From: Pyxidicoccus trucidator
GTDB taxonomy: Bacteria > Myxococcota > Myxococcia > Myxococcales > Myxococcaceae
Length of the DNA stretch: 64,000 bases
Direction: 5' to 3'
NCBI RefSeq assembly: GCF_010894435.1
Contig: NZ_JAAIXZ010000003.1
Location: 62,001 to 126,000, forward strand
The notes under the pieces: generated by a model
Told to the model about the DNA's origin: nothing
What the model saw: only the letters and a program-made list of their open reading frames with translations
Database searches by the model: none
Position numbers and translations under genes: made by a program
Shown here: positions 21,160-30,049 of the stretch, one piece after another
Layout of the letters: each line of letters opens with the position of its first letter
Numbering within the stretch: position 1 is the stretch's first letter

Positions 21160-21368
21160 GGCGTCACGCTCCGGTGAGGGGCTGCCGGCGCTTTCAGGGC
21201 GTCGTCAGCCGCGAAGGTGGCGCAACGGGACGCGCGCGGAAGGGGCGGCGGCACCGCGGGTGTCGGGAAGCGGAGGCTGACCCGGGGCAAGTGGGAGGGA
21301 GGTACCAGGAGCCCCGGACCCCGAGGAGGGGTCGTGTCACCGGGTGCACGCCACGGCCGTCCCGGGGG

Positions 21369-22253
21369 CTACATGTCCGGCTTGCACACCCAGGGGCGGG
21401 CGGGCTTCTTTCCCTGCTGGCAGCGGTAGCCCTCGGCGCAGGAGTTGGGGGTGTTCGGCTCGCAGCTGGGGAGGCAGCGCCATCTGTCACAGGTGAGGCC
21501 TTCGGGGCAGGCGGGCTTGCCCGGGCCGCACTCCTCGACGCACTCCATCCAGGCCTTGCCGGGCTGGCGTATCGACGTCGTGTCCCGGCACTTACGGTTG
21601 TCGGGACAAGGGGTCTGTTGGCAGTTGGGCCCGTGGACCACCGCGCACTGCGAGGCGCCGTCCTCGTGGCGGACGCACTGCTGACCTTCGGGGCACCCGC
21701 GTGCCTCGCACGTTGGCAGACAGATGGGTTCGGGTGGCACGTTCCCGCAGAAGAAGCCGTCCGGGCAGCTCGTCGGTTCATTCATGCGGCAGGGGCGCCC
21801 GCACCATCCCTTCCTGGAGTCCCCACACAGCAGCCCCGACTCACAAGCCTGCTCCCGGTCTACCGGAAGCGGGAGGCACTCTTCACCCTCCTTGCGCGAC
21901 CCGAGCGGAACGCAGAAGCGGACGAGCGGTCCATCTCCCGAGGTGTCCAGCTCACGGCAGACCAGCCCATCCGGACACTGGGCATCCGTCATGCATTGGC
22001 TGTCGGTGCAGTAGTGGGTGTAGACGCGAGGGTCTATCAAGCAGCCCATGGGGGGCTCGCAGTCCGAGTGCCGCTGACACTGCCGGTGGTACGTCACCCG
22101 CTGCATGCGCTCCTCGAAGGAGAGCACCGGGCTGACCCGTGCGGCTTCTGAAGGAGCAGTCTGAGGTTCCGGCCGCAGGCTGACCAGTACGAGCAGCAGC
22201 GGCACCGGCAGAAGCGCGCCCGTGATGGCCCCCAGGACAAGCCGCCAGTTCAT
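21369..22253 (-). CDS. Cys-rich membrane-anchored protein
   Basis: A 294-residue protein with an N-terminal hydrophobic anchor (LVLGAITGALLPVPLLLVLVSL) and then a Cys-rich ectodomain. It holds about ten short modules of form C-x(2-5)-C-P-x-G-x-x-C (CPDGLVC, CPDGFFC, CPEGQQC, CPEGLTC, CAEGYRC), the disulfide-rich signature seen in myxobacterial Dickkopf/EGF-like surface proteins. No enzyme motif is present. The ATG at 22253 overlaps the TGA of the upstream small lipoprotein (ATGA), which fixes the start and indicates translational coupling; a GTG seven codons upstream is less likely. Confidence 0.75.
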   Translation of the reverse strand: MNWRLVLGAITGALLPVPLLLVLVSLRPEPQTAPSEAARVSPVLSFEERMQRVTYHRQCQRHSDCEPPMGCLIDPRVYTHYCTDSQCMTDAQCPDGLVCRELDTSGDGPLVRFCVPLGSRKEGEECLPLPVDREQACESGLLCGDSRKGWCGRPCRMNEPTSCPDGFFCGNVPPEPICLPTCEARGCPEGQQCVRHEDGASQCAVVHGPNCQQTPCPDNRKCRDTTSIRQPGKAWMECVEECGPGKPACPEGLTCDRWRCLPSCEPNTPNSCAEGYRCQQGKKPARPWVCKPDM

Positions 22254-22471
22254 GAGCCGCACTCCTTGATGCACTCCTCGATGTCCTCAGGGTCCTCGAT
22301 GCCCTCGCAGAGGGCCCGGTACTCCTCATTTGGACAGTCGTACTCCTCGAGCAGCTGCTTCACGTCCTTGTGCGCAGCCCTGTCGAGCACGCCCCCTGGC
22401 ATATGGTTCCGAGGGCAGCCCGTCAGGACCGCCAGCAGCGACACGTCCACCCACACGGTTCGCCAACGCAT
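22250..22471 (-). CDS. Small Cys-containing lipoprotein, 73 residues
   Basis: A short lipoprotein. The signal sequence MRWRTVWVDVSLLAVLTGC has a lipobox with Cys at residue 19. The mature part is acidic with four further Cys (YDCPNEEYRALCEG, ECIKECGS) that may form two disulfides. It is coupled through a 4-nt ATGA overlap to the Cys-rich protein downstream, so both are probably made together and may act as one envelope complex. The function is unknown. Upstream codons in the same frame do not form a signal peptide, which favours this start. Confidence 0.7.
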   Translation of the reverse strand: MRWRTVWVDVSLLAVLTGCPRNHMPGGVLDRAAHKDVKQLLEEYDCPNEEYRALCEGIEDPEDIEECIKECGS

Positions 22472-22616
22472 CCGCGGTCCCCCGGCGAGAAGCAGGCCGC
22501 TCAATGGTAGCAGGCCCCGGGGACCGACACTTTCCGCGCACTCCCGCCCTCCGTCCTGCCGTGGACACGCTCCACCGGGCACGAAGTGGGCTAAGACGCG
22601 CCCCAAGGCTCACTCA

Positions 22617-24512
22617 ATGGACATCTCCGCTTCCCCTCGCACCGTCACCGGTCGTATCGACGTTCACCCTCGCGGCTTCGGCTTCCTCACCGTGCAGTCA
22701 CCCGGCTCGCACGAGGTGCTGTCCGCGTTCATCCCTCCCCCGGACCTCAACCCCTACTTCGCCGGGGACATCGTCACCGCCACGGTGACGGCGGCGGCGG
22801 ACGGACGCTGGACGGCGAGCGGCCTGTCGCTCGTGGAGCGCCCGCGCACCCAGGTCTACGGCGAGGTGGTGCTGCGCAAGGGCACCCCCTTCCTGCGCGT
22901 GGACCGCGAGGTGGCCAACTCGGACTGGGCGCTCGACACCCGTGGCGCGCAGTTGGCGTTCGGCGACGCCGTGGTGGCCCGCATCGCCGAGGGCAAGCTG
23001 GTGCTGGCCTACCGCGTGGAGCCCGGTGAGGACCGCTCGCTGGAGCGCGTCATCGCCCGCCACGACCTGCGCAAAATCTTCCCCGTCGAGGCGCTGGACG
23101 AGGCCCGCCGCGCCCGCACGGTGCCGCATGCGCTCGGCGCGCGGCGTGACTTGCGCTCCATCCCCACGGTGACGGTGGACGCGCCATCGACGCGGGACAT
23201 CGATGACGCCATCTCCGTGCTGCCGGCCGGGCCGGACGGCGCGCTGCGGCTGCTGGTGTCCATCGCCGACGTGAGCGAGTACGTGACGGAAGGCTCGCCG
23301 TTGGACTTGGAGGCGCGCGAGCGGGCCACCAGCGTGTACCTCGCCGGGCGCGTGCTGCCGATGCTGCCGGAGCAGCTGTCCTCGCACTGGCTCAGCCTGG
23401 TTCCGGGCGAGGAGCGGCTGTGCCTCACGGTGGAGCTGCGCATCGACCCGCAGGGGCGGGTGACGGCGGCGGACGTGTACGAGAGCATCATCCGCTCGTG
23501 GGCGCGGCTGAACTACGACGAGACGGCCGCCTTCCTCGACAGGGGCGAGGTGTCCGCGCCCATGGAGCCGGTGAAGGACGTGATGCCGTGGTTCCGGCTC
23601 GCGGCGGCACGGCTGGCGGTGGCGCGGGCCGCGCGCGGCGGCGTGGAGTTCGCGCGGGAGGAATCGCGCTTCACCTTCGACGAGACGACAGGTGAGCTGT
23701 CCGGCCTGGTGAGTGAGCGGCTCACGTCGGCGCACGGGATGATTGAGCGCTTCATGGTGGCGGCGAACGAGGCCATCGCCCTGTGGCTGCAGGCGCGCGG
23801 CGCGCCGGGCGTGTTCCGCGTGCACGAGCAGCCGGACCCGCTGCGGGTGGCGGACCTGAACGCCTTCGCCGAGCACTCGGGCTTCGCGGCGGGCTTCGGT
23901 CGCGAGCTGACGCCCCTGGCGCTGGCCGCGTTCGACCGGCAGATTGCCGGCGCCGCGGCGGAGGCGGCGTTGCGCTCGGTGCTGCACCGCTCGCTGGGCC
24001 CGTCGCGCTACACGGTGAAGCCGCTGCCGCACTTCGGGCTGGCCGCGCCGCTGTACCTGCACTTCACGTCACCGATTCGCCGATACGCGGACCTCGCGGT
24101 GCACCGGACGCTGAAGGCGTACCTGCGGGGCCGGCGGGACTTCATCGACGAGGACCCCGCGGTGGAGACGCTCGCGGTGCACATCAACGCGAAGGCCCGC
24201 GCGTCGGCCCGGGCGGAGACGGACCGGCACCGCGAGCTGGAGGCCCGGTGGATGGCGGCGCGCGTGGGGCAGCAGTTCTCCGCGCGCGTGACGCGGGTGA
24301 AGCCCTTCGGCCTGGTGGCGCAGCTGGATGGGATGCTGGTGGAGGGCGTGGTGCCCTCGGAAGGACTGCCCGGTGGCCCCTTCCGTCCCGACGCCCGCGA
24401 GCTGTCCCTGGTGGGCAAGGAGCGGACCTTCACCATCGGCATGCCGGTGACGGTGAAGGTGGCGTCCACGGACGAGCAGCTCGGACGCGTCGAGCTGGCG
24501 CTGGTGCAGTAG
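22617..24512 (+). CDS. RNase II/RNase R family 3'-5' exoribonuclease
   Basis: A 631-residue RNB-family exonuclease. An N-terminal cold-shock/OB domain (GRIDVHPRGFGFLTV), a second OB region, the RNB catalytic domain with DAPSTRDIDDAISV (metal-binding Asp cluster), the conserved HFTSPIRRYADLAVHRTL motif, and a C-terminal S1 domain (about 555-630, FSARVTRVKPFGLVAQL) are all visible. It degrades RNA processively from the 3' end in mRNA turnover and rRNA quality control. At 631 residues it is nearer RNase II (about 645) than RNase R (about 810) in length, and lacks RNase R's Lys-rich tail. The start follows from the OB motif beginning at ATG 22617. It converges on the next gene with only 10 nt between stops. 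Confidence 0.88.
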   Translation: MDISASPRTVTGRIDVHPRGFGFLTVQSPGSHEVLSAFIPPPDLNPYFAGDIVTATVTAAADGRWTASGLSLVERPRTQVYGEVVLRKGTPFLRVDREVANSDWALDTRGAQLAFGDAVVARIAEGKLVLAYRVEPGEDRSLERVIARHDLRKIFPVEALDEARRARTVPHALGARRDLRSIPTVTVDAPSTRDIDDAISVLPAGPDGALRLLVSIADVSEYVTEGSPLDLEARERATSVYLAGRVLPMLPEQLSSHWLSLVPGEERLCLTVELRIDPQGRVTAADVYESIIRSWARLNYDETAAFLDRGEVSAPMEPVKDVMPWFRLAAARLAVARAARGGVEFAREESRFTFDETTGELSGLVSERLTSAHGMIERFMVAANEAIALWLQARGAPGVFRVHEQPDPLRVADLNAFAEHSGFAAGFGRELTPLALAAFDRQIAGAAAEAALRSVLHRSLGPSRYTVKPLPHFGLAAPLYLHFTSPIRRYADLAVHRTLKAYLRGRRDFIDEDPAVETLAVHINAKARASARAETDRHRELEARWMAARVGQQFSARVTRVKPFGLVAQLDGMLVEGVVPSEGLPGGPFRPDARELSLVGKERTFTIGMPVTVKVASTDEQLGRVELALVQ

Positions 24513-24522
24513 TAGTCGCGAC

Positions 24523-25254
24523 TCAGCCCGCGAAGGGAAGGCCCTCGGTCTTCTCCTGCAGGTCCTTCGCGGTGGCCCAGCCGAGCAGCCCGGTGGAGGA
24601 CTTCACGAGGTAGAGGTAGTCCCCGCCCTTCTTGCTCGCGGGCGCCGCCGCGAGCACCTGAATCCGGGAGCCCTGCGCCAGCATGGCGACGGCGGCCTTG
24701 TCTGTGCGGCTCCGCGCGAGCGGGAAGGACTGCTTCACGGTGGCCTCGACGCCGACGGCGTACAGCTCTTGGGGCACCTCGGAGACCTTGCCCGCCTTCG
24801 CGTCGAGGGCGAACTTGTCGCGCCGGTTCCAGAAGCCCTGCCACGAGTCGGACAGGATGATGCCGTTGCCCTTCGCCTCGGTGAGGGCGGGCACGCTGCC
24901 CAGGGCCTTCAGCGCCTTGCCGTCGAAGGCGTAGAGGCGCGCCTGCTTGTCGTAGTCCGTCTCCCCGGTGTGCACGGCGAGCTCCTTGCGCTTGTCGCCG
25001 CTGTCGAGGTCGACCACCGTGACTCCGATGGGCTCGTTGCCACTCGTGTCGCCGCGGACGGTGGCACCGCCGGCCTTGAGCACGAACTGGTCCTTCTTCT
25101 CGTCCCACTCCAGGGAGATGGCCTCCGGCTTGCCGTCACCATTCAGGTCCGCCGAGGCGGACTTCGCCGGCTCCTGCGCGTCCTGCGCGCGAGCGAGCGG
25201 CGCGGTGAGCAGGGTGAGCGTCATCGCGGTCAGGACGGGGGCCTTTGTCGTCAT
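24523..25254 (-). CDS. Exported FG-GAP/VCBS-like and SH3-like protein
   Basis: A 243-residue exported protein. The signal peptide ends near LARAQ. The mature part opens with ADLNGDGKPEAISLEW, a DxDxDG calcium-binding type loop of FG-GAP/VCBS repeats, repeated once as VVDLDSGDKRKELAV. The C-terminal about 70 residues (MLAQGSRIQVLAA ... GLLGWATAKDLQ) read like a bacterial SH3 domain. No catalytic motif is present; a cell-wall or calcium-binding role is inferred. No operon partner is evident. Confidence 0.75.
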   Translation of the reverse strand: MTTKAPVLTAMTLTLLTAPLARAQDAQEPAKSASADLNGDGKPEAISLEWDEKKDQFVLKAGGATVRGDTSGNEPIGVTVVDLDSGDKRKELAVHTGETDYDKQARLYAFDGKALKALGSVPALTEAKGNGIILSDSWQGFWNRRDKFALDAKAGKVSEVPQELYAVGVEATVKQSFPLARSRTDKAAVAMLAQGSRIQVLAAAPASKKGGDYLYLVKSSTGLLGWATAKDLQEKTEGLPFAG

Positions 25255-25362
25255 GGAGAGTCCTCGGGTTGCGCCGGACTCGCGAGCGGAAGGGCACGCG
25301 GCGGCCCGGGCGGTGTGTGCTCATCGCACCTGAGCCACGCGGTGCGCAACCTCAGGCGCGTC

Positions 25363-25956
25363 TCATCCCTCGCGTCGGCCGAAGCGCCCCCGGAAGTGCT
25401 TGTCGAGGAACGCCTCGGCGCGCTCGCGGGCGGCCTGGGTCTTGGGGGGCAGGGGCCCACCGTGCTCCGGCTGATCCGCGCGGCGGGCGCGCTGCATCAC
25501 CGAGCGGGGCTCCTCGGCGGAGACAGGTGGCAGCTCCGCTCCCACGGCGGCCACCAGCGCCTGGGCCTCGTCCACCACGGAGAGCGCCTCGTCGAGGGAG
25601 ACCTCCTTCTCCGCGAGCGCCCCGTAGAGCTGGCAGTGGTAGCGACGGCAGCTCGCCGGGCGGTCTGAGTAGACGGTGCAGGTGCGCCCATCCAGGGCCA
25701 CGCAGTGCTGCGCGAGGGCCGGCGAGCCATCCGCGCGCGAGGTCAGCGGGAGCCCGCGCTGCTGGAGCGACGTGACTTCGGCTGGCTGGAGCGAGACATG
25801 GGTGAAGAGGGTGCCGTCACAGCACATGCCGCAGCGCAGACAGAGGGTGGAGAGGGGCAAGCAGGGCCTCGGTTGCCGGTGCGCCACGAGACGACGCCGT
25901 GCGCGGAGAAGCGAAGGAGGAAACTCCCTACCAACGCCTGTGAGAAGAGGTCCCAT
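25363..25956 (-). CDS. YkgJ-family Cys-cluster protein
   Basis: A 197-residue protein with the Cys pattern of the YkgJ (zinc- or iron-chelating, UPF0153) family: CLRCGMCCDGTLF at about 42-54, then CVALDGRTCTVYSDRPASCRRYHCQ at about 90-115. These eight or so Cys usually bind a metal ion or Fe-S cluster; no biochemical function is established. The C-terminal third is charged and helical (KTQAARERAEAFLDKHFRG). The ATG at 25956 is preferred over the TTG one codon upstream. It is divergent from the Kelch-like lipoprotein gene, sharing a 206-bp spacer. Confidence 0.8.
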   Translation of the reverse strand: MGPLLTGVGREFPPSLLRARRRLVAHRQPRPCLPLSTLCLRCGMCCDGTLFTHVSLQPAEVTSLQQRGLPLTSRADGSPALAQHCVALDGRTCTVYSDRPASCRRYHCQLYGALAEKEVSLDEALSVVDEAQALVAAVGAELPPVSAEEPRSVMQRARRADQPEHGGPLPPKTQAARERAEAFLDKHFRGRFGRREG

Positions 25957-26078
25957 CAATTCGACCGGGCATGAAGGGGCCCGACTGCCCGGCCCCGCTC
26001 GGGGAGTCTCTCAATAGCGGGCCAGCCTTGCCCCGTATCCGAGCGCGGCGGCTCGCCCCCCGTCGGCCCCGTCTCCTG

Positions 26079-26096
26079 GAAGGAACGCTCGTTCCA
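26079..26096. repeat. Copy 1 of a dispersed GAAGGAAC-nn-TCgTTCCA element
   Basis: The core GGAACGCTCGTTCC (26082-26095) is flanked by AA and A. The outer GGAAC/GTTCC arms are palindromic. Related copies occur at 41795-41812, 63431-63448 and 63477-63494. This one lies 67 nt upstream of the Kelch-like lipoprotein start. Confidence 0.5.
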
Positions 26097-26162
26097 CTGT
26101 CGGCTCGCCGCCGTGACGCCGTCAGGTGCTTGCTCGCGCGCGCTGTACCAGAATGCGCCCCC

Positions 26163-27737
26163 ATGCGCGTCGTCTCCCATGTCCTGCTGCTCGCCCTGCT
26201 GCCGCTGCTCGCCTGTGAGAAGTCTCCGGGCGGCATCCACGTGGTGGTGGGCGGCCCACTGACGCCCGGCGTGGACTTCGACCGGCTCTCCGTCGTGGCC
26301 TCCCTCCCGGATGGCGCGCCCCTCGCCCTGGCCACCCTGGAGGGCAATGCGCTCAGGCTCCCCGCCACCTTCAACTTCGAGTCCGGCCCCGCCACCCCTG
26401 AAGGCACTCGCGTGTCCGTGCGCGCCACCGCCGAGCGCGCCGGCATCGTGCGCTCCACCGCCGTGGGCGAGGCCACGCTCACCATCGGCACCGGCACCAC
26501 GCTGCAGCTCACCCTGCCCCCCATCCCCGCCCCACCGGACGCGGGCGCTCCCGTGGAAGCGTGCGACAACGGCGTGGACGACGACGGCGACGACCTGCGT
26601 GACTGCGCGGATCCGGACTGTGACGGCGTGAGCTGCCAGCCCGGAGGGCTCACCTGCACCAGCGGCGCCTGCGGCTGCTCCGGTGGCACCACGGGCGCAA
26701 TCACGGAGCTGCCCGGCGTCACGCACCGCACGGCGCCCCAGGTGCTCTTCCCCTCGGTGGGCCCCTTCGCGGGCTCCCTGCTCGTCATCGGAGGCCGCGA
26801 CGGCACGGGCCGTCCCGTCGGCACGGTGGACGTCATCTCCCCCAGCGCGGGCCTCACCGCACGGGGCGCGCTGCTGGTGCCGCGCGCGGAGGCCGCGGCG
26901 CTGGCGCTGACGGACGGAGGCGTGGTGGTGCTCGGCGGCGTGCGCGAGGACGGCCAGCCCGAGGGGAGCTTCGAGCGGCTGGAGCCCGACGGCGGCACCA
27001 CCCGCGTGTACTTCTCCCCGGTGCTCACCGCGAGCGGCGTGCTGGCCGGAAGGCTCGGCCCGGATGCGGTGCTCGCCGGAGGCCAGCTCGCCCAGCGGCC
27101 TTTTCCTCCCACCAGCGACGCGGTGGTGCGCGTGAAGCTGGAGAGCCCCGGCGCGGGCGACCAGACGGTGCTTGGCCGCCTCTCGCTGTCCTGTCCCGCG
27201 GGAGGCGCGGCGCTCGGAGACGCCTTCGTGCTCGCGGGCGGCTGCGCGGGCCAGGGTGCCTCCGCGCGCACGGATGTGGTGGAGCCCTCGGGGCTGCTCG
27301 GCGTGGGGCCCTCGCTCCCCGTGGCGCTGGAGTCCCCCGCCGTCGTCGACCTGTCCTCCAGCCGCGCGCTGGTGGTCGGCGGCCGCGAGGCGCTGCCGGG
27401 CGGAGGACTCGTCCCGTCCTCGCGCGCCTTCCTCCTGGAGCGCGCCGGCAGCGTGGTGCGGGTGCGCGAGCTCGCGCCCATGGACGTGCCCCGCGCCTCG
27501 CCGCGCGCGGTGCGGGCCGGCAATGGCTGGCTCTACATCGAGGACCGCGCCGGCGCCGCGCCCGCGTGGTTCGACCCCGCCGCCGAGCGCTTCACGCCCG
27601 CCACGCCTCCGCCCGAGCCCCGTACGGGACACTCCCTCGTGGGCGGATCCGACGCGCGCGTATACGCGGTGGGTGGTGCGGGACCCGATGGGGGATTGTC
27701 CGACACCGTGCTGATGGGGCAGGTGAGATGTCCATGA
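26163..27737 (+). CDS. Kelch-like lipoprotein
   Basis: A 524-residue lipoprotein with lipobox LLAC (Cys18). After an Ig-like first part (about 25-125) comes an Asp-rich loop, CDNGVDDDGDDLRDCADPDC, the calcium-binding-like motif frequent in myxobacterial surface proteins. The rest (about 180-515) is a six-bladed Kelch/galactose-oxidase-type propeller judged from repeated LVIGGRDGTGR, VVLGGVREDGQ, AVLAGGQLA, VLAGGCAGQ, VVGGREAL and YAVGGAGPDGG motifs about 50-60 residues apart. No galactose oxidase Tyr-Cys site is evident, so it is probably a binding or structural surface protein. The ATG at 26163 is set by the signal peptide. Confidence 0.82.
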   Translation: MRVVSHVLLLALLPLLACEKSPGGIHVVVGGPLTPGVDFDRLSVVASLPDGAPLALATLEGNALRLPATFNFESGPATPEGTRVSVRATAERAGIVRSTAVGEATLTIGTGTTLQLTLPPIPAPPDAGAPVEACDNGVDDDGDDLRDCADPDCDGVSCQPGGLTCTSGACGCSGGTTGAITELPGVTHRTAPQVLFPSVGPFAGSLLVIGGRDGTGRPVGTVDVISPSAGLTARGALLVPRAEAAALALTDGGVVVLGGVREDGQPEGSFERLEPDGGTTRVYFSPVLTASGVLAGRLGPDAVLAGGQLAQRPFPPTSDAVVRVKLESPGAGDQTVLGRLSLSCPAGGAALGDAFVLAGGCAGQGASARTDVVEPSGLLGVGPSLPVALESPAVVDLSSSRALVVGGREALPGGGLVPSSRAFLLERAGSVVRVRELAPMDVPRASPRAVRAGNGWLYIEDRAGAAPAWFDPAAERFTPATPPPEPRTGHSLVGGSDARVYAVGGAGPDGGLSDTVLMGQVRCP

Positions 27738-27941
27738 GCCCAAACAGTGGTATCGAGAGCGCCGGCTGAGAGACACTCGAAGCGTCGTCCGACAACGGCT
27801 GTCCTGGAGAGCAAGTTCTCCCCGACTCATGCGTGGCCACGGTGTGAGCAATCGCGCGCACACGGGGTCTCGTACTTTCAGTGGGACTGACTCTTTTCAC
27901 ATAAAGCTGTATTGTCGACGTCCTTCAACAACGGAGCTGTC

Positions 27942-29978
27942 ATGCAGGCGGACACGCTGGACGGGATGAGCGGCCGGGAGTCGAATCTTGGCTACCGGAT
28001 GGGGACGGAGCTGACGGCGGTGGCGTCGTTCGGAAACCGTCACGCCCCGGGCCGACTCGTGCGGCTCTCGTTGGAGCACCTGACGCTGCACCTGGACGGG
28101 CAGACGACGCTGGAGCCGGGGCAGGCCGCGTCCGTGGTGCTGGGCCATGGTGAGCGCTGGGCCACCGCGCTGGACGCGGAGGTGATGGACGTGCGCGGCG
28201 CGCCGGAGGTGAGCCTGCGCTTCGTGGCGCCGCCGCTGGACGCGGGCCGCCGCATCGTCTCCGTGCTGGAGGCGCTGCGCGACAACGGCCTGCTGCTGCC
28301 GCCCGAGACGCGGCCGGTGTGGCGGGAGAACATCGACCACGCGGACCGCGTGGCGCGCATCTGCGCGGCGCTGGCGGCGCGGCGGGCGCGTGGCGTGGCG
28401 CGGCTTCCGGACGGCAGCAAGGTGGAGGTGACGGCGGACTTCTTCGACGCGCTCGAGGGGCAGATGGGCTGGCGCTTCGACGGCGTGCCGCCCCCGGCGC
28501 CCTTCGTCCTGGAGATGTACGGCTACAGCAGCGTGGTGCACCTGGACGTGCGCGAGGCGCGCAACGTGTCCGGCGTGGTGGTGATGCCGGCGCCGAAGGA
28601 GCTGGTGCGCTACCGCCACCGCTGGCTGCGCCGCGCGCCGCCGAGCAGCCCGTGCACGCTGTCCTTCGACCACCCGCTGTGGCCGCAGGTGCACGTGAAG
28701 CGGCCGGTGCTGGACCTGTCGTATGAGGGCCTGGCCTTCATGACGGAGCCGGGCGAGGACCTGCTGTACCCGGGCCTGCGGCAGCCGGTGCTGGAGGTGG
28801 CCATGGACGGCCTGGCCCCGGTGCGGCTACGCGCGGAGGTGCGCAACATCTCCAGCACGGCGACGGGCCGGCGGTGCGGCATGTCGGTGCGGCCGCTGGA
28901 CGCGCAGGGCGCGAAGGCGTGGCGCGCGCTGGTGGAGGCGCAGATGCACCCCACCACCAAGGTGGAGGGCGAGTGGGGCGACGCCACGTGGAAGCTCTTC
29001 GAGCGCTCGGGCTACTTCCGGCTGCCGGGCAAGTCGCCGGAGGACTTCGAGGACGTGCGCCCGACGTACGACGCGACTCAGGCGCGGCTGGAGGGCCGGA
29101 CGAGCCTGGGCTACCGGGTGGTGCGTCCGGCGGGTGAGATGCTGGAGGCCTCGCTGTCGGTGGCGAAGCCGTACGAGGGCAGCTGGATGACGCACCAGCT
29201 CGCGCGCCAGCAGGTGCCGGGCTCGCGCCTCACCGCGAGGGATGCGCTGCGCGACATCTACCTGCGCGGCTACGAGCCCACGCAGGTGGACCCGGACGTG
29301 AAGTGGTTCTTCGCCTTCTGCGAGGCGAACGTGCGCTGGGTGCGCTTCACCAAGTTCGACTTCGCGACCTGGTACGAGCACACGGGGCAGACGTGCCTCG
29401 TCCCCTTCCGCCTCATGGAGGCCGAGGTGGAGCGGCCGTGGGAGGTGCCGGTGGGCATCGACGTGGGCACGCCCACGGCGGAAGAGCGCGAGCGCTTCTT
29501 CGCGCAGGTGTCCAGCACGCGCCCGGTGGCGTACCGCGAGGCGCTGGACCTGGTGCCCGAGCGCTTCGACCTGCTCGCCGCGAAGGCGCAGTGGGGCGAG
29601 GCGGGCCTGGGCCGCGAGCGCACGCTGCTGGTGGCGCGGCACGGCGGCCAGCCGGTGGCCTTCGCGGTGGTGGAGTCCGCGCAGCAGGGGCTGAACCTCT
29701 TCAACGTGCTGGACGGTGTGCGGCTGGTGTCGCTGGTGGACGACTCGCTGCCCGAGGCGCAGGACGCGCTGGTGGCGCTGCTGTCGCACGCGGCGGACTG
29801 GTACCGCGCGCGGGGCCGCAAGGTGTTCGTCCACTACGTCGAGTCGGACAACGTGATGTACGTGGAGCGCGCCGCCCTGGCGGACCTGGGCGAGGGCAAG
29901 CTGTGGGTCATCTCCGCCAGCCTGCTGCCCGAGTTCCTCGAGCACCTGCACGAGTCCACCACGCCCCGCGGGGCGTAG
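27942..29978 (+). CDS. Two-PilZ-domain protein with large C-terminal acetyltransferase-like region
   Basis: A 678-residue soluble protein. An N-terminal PilZ-like barrel (about 10-105) is followed by a spacer and a second PilZ-type region (about 240-340) with KRPVLDLSYEGLAF, the D-x-S-x-x-G element of PilZ. The Arg pair normally before it is only partly present (RHRWLRR lies upstream), so c-di-GMP binding is uncertain. Residues of about 430-678 form a separate domain with a GNAT-like feel (LLVARHGGQPVAFAVVESAQQGLNLFNVLDG), perhaps an acyl- or aminoacyltransferase. ATG 27942 is chosen because GGAG lies 5 nt upstream; the TTG at 27912 lacks one. It probably links c-di-GMP to an unknown activity. 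Confidence 0.72.
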   Translation: MQADTLDGMSGRESNLGYRMGTELTAVASFGNRHAPGRLVRLSLEHLTLHLDGQTTLEPGQAASVVLGHGERWATALDAEVMDVRGAPEVSLRFVAPPLDAGRRIVSVLEALRDNGLLLPPETRPVWRENIDHADRVARICAALAARRARGVARLPDGSKVEVTADFFDALEGQMGWRFDGVPPPAPFVLEMYGYSSVVHLDVREARNVSGVVVMPAPKELVRYRHRWLRRAPPSSPCTLSFDHPLWPQVHVKRPVLDLSYEGLAFMTEPGEDLLYPGLRQPVLEVAMDGLAPVRLRAEVRNISSTATGRRCGMSVRPLDAQGAKAWRALVEAQMHPTTKVEGEWGDATWKLFERSGYFRLPGKSPEDFEDVRPTYDATQARLEGRTSLGYRVVRPAGEMLEASLSVAKPYEGSWMTHQLARQQVPGSRLTARDALRDIYLRGYEPTQVDPDVKWFFAFCEANVRWVRFTKFDFATWYEHTGQTCLVPFRLMEAEVERPWEVPVGIDVGTPTAEERERFFAQVSSTRPVAYREALDLVPERFDLLAAKAQWGEAGLGRERTLLVARHGGQPVAFAVVESAQQGLNLFNVLDGVRLVSLVDDSLPEAQDALVALLSHAADWYRARGRKVFVHYVESDNVMYVERAALADLGEGKLWVISASLLPEFLEHLHESTTPRGA

Positions 29979-30007
29979 TGGCGGGCCTCACGCTCCGGAG
30001 CCGCTGA

Positions 30008-30031
30008 CCCGCGCGGCGGCTTCCGCGCGGG
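30008..30031. terminator. Bidirectional hairpin between convergent genes
   Basis: Perfect 9-bp stem CCCGCGCGG/CCGCGCGGG with a 6-nt loop, between the PilZ gene (ends 29978) and the NYN gene (ends 30050 on the other strand). Confidence 0.6.
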
Positions 30032-30049
30032 CAGTTCCGGACGAAGGCG

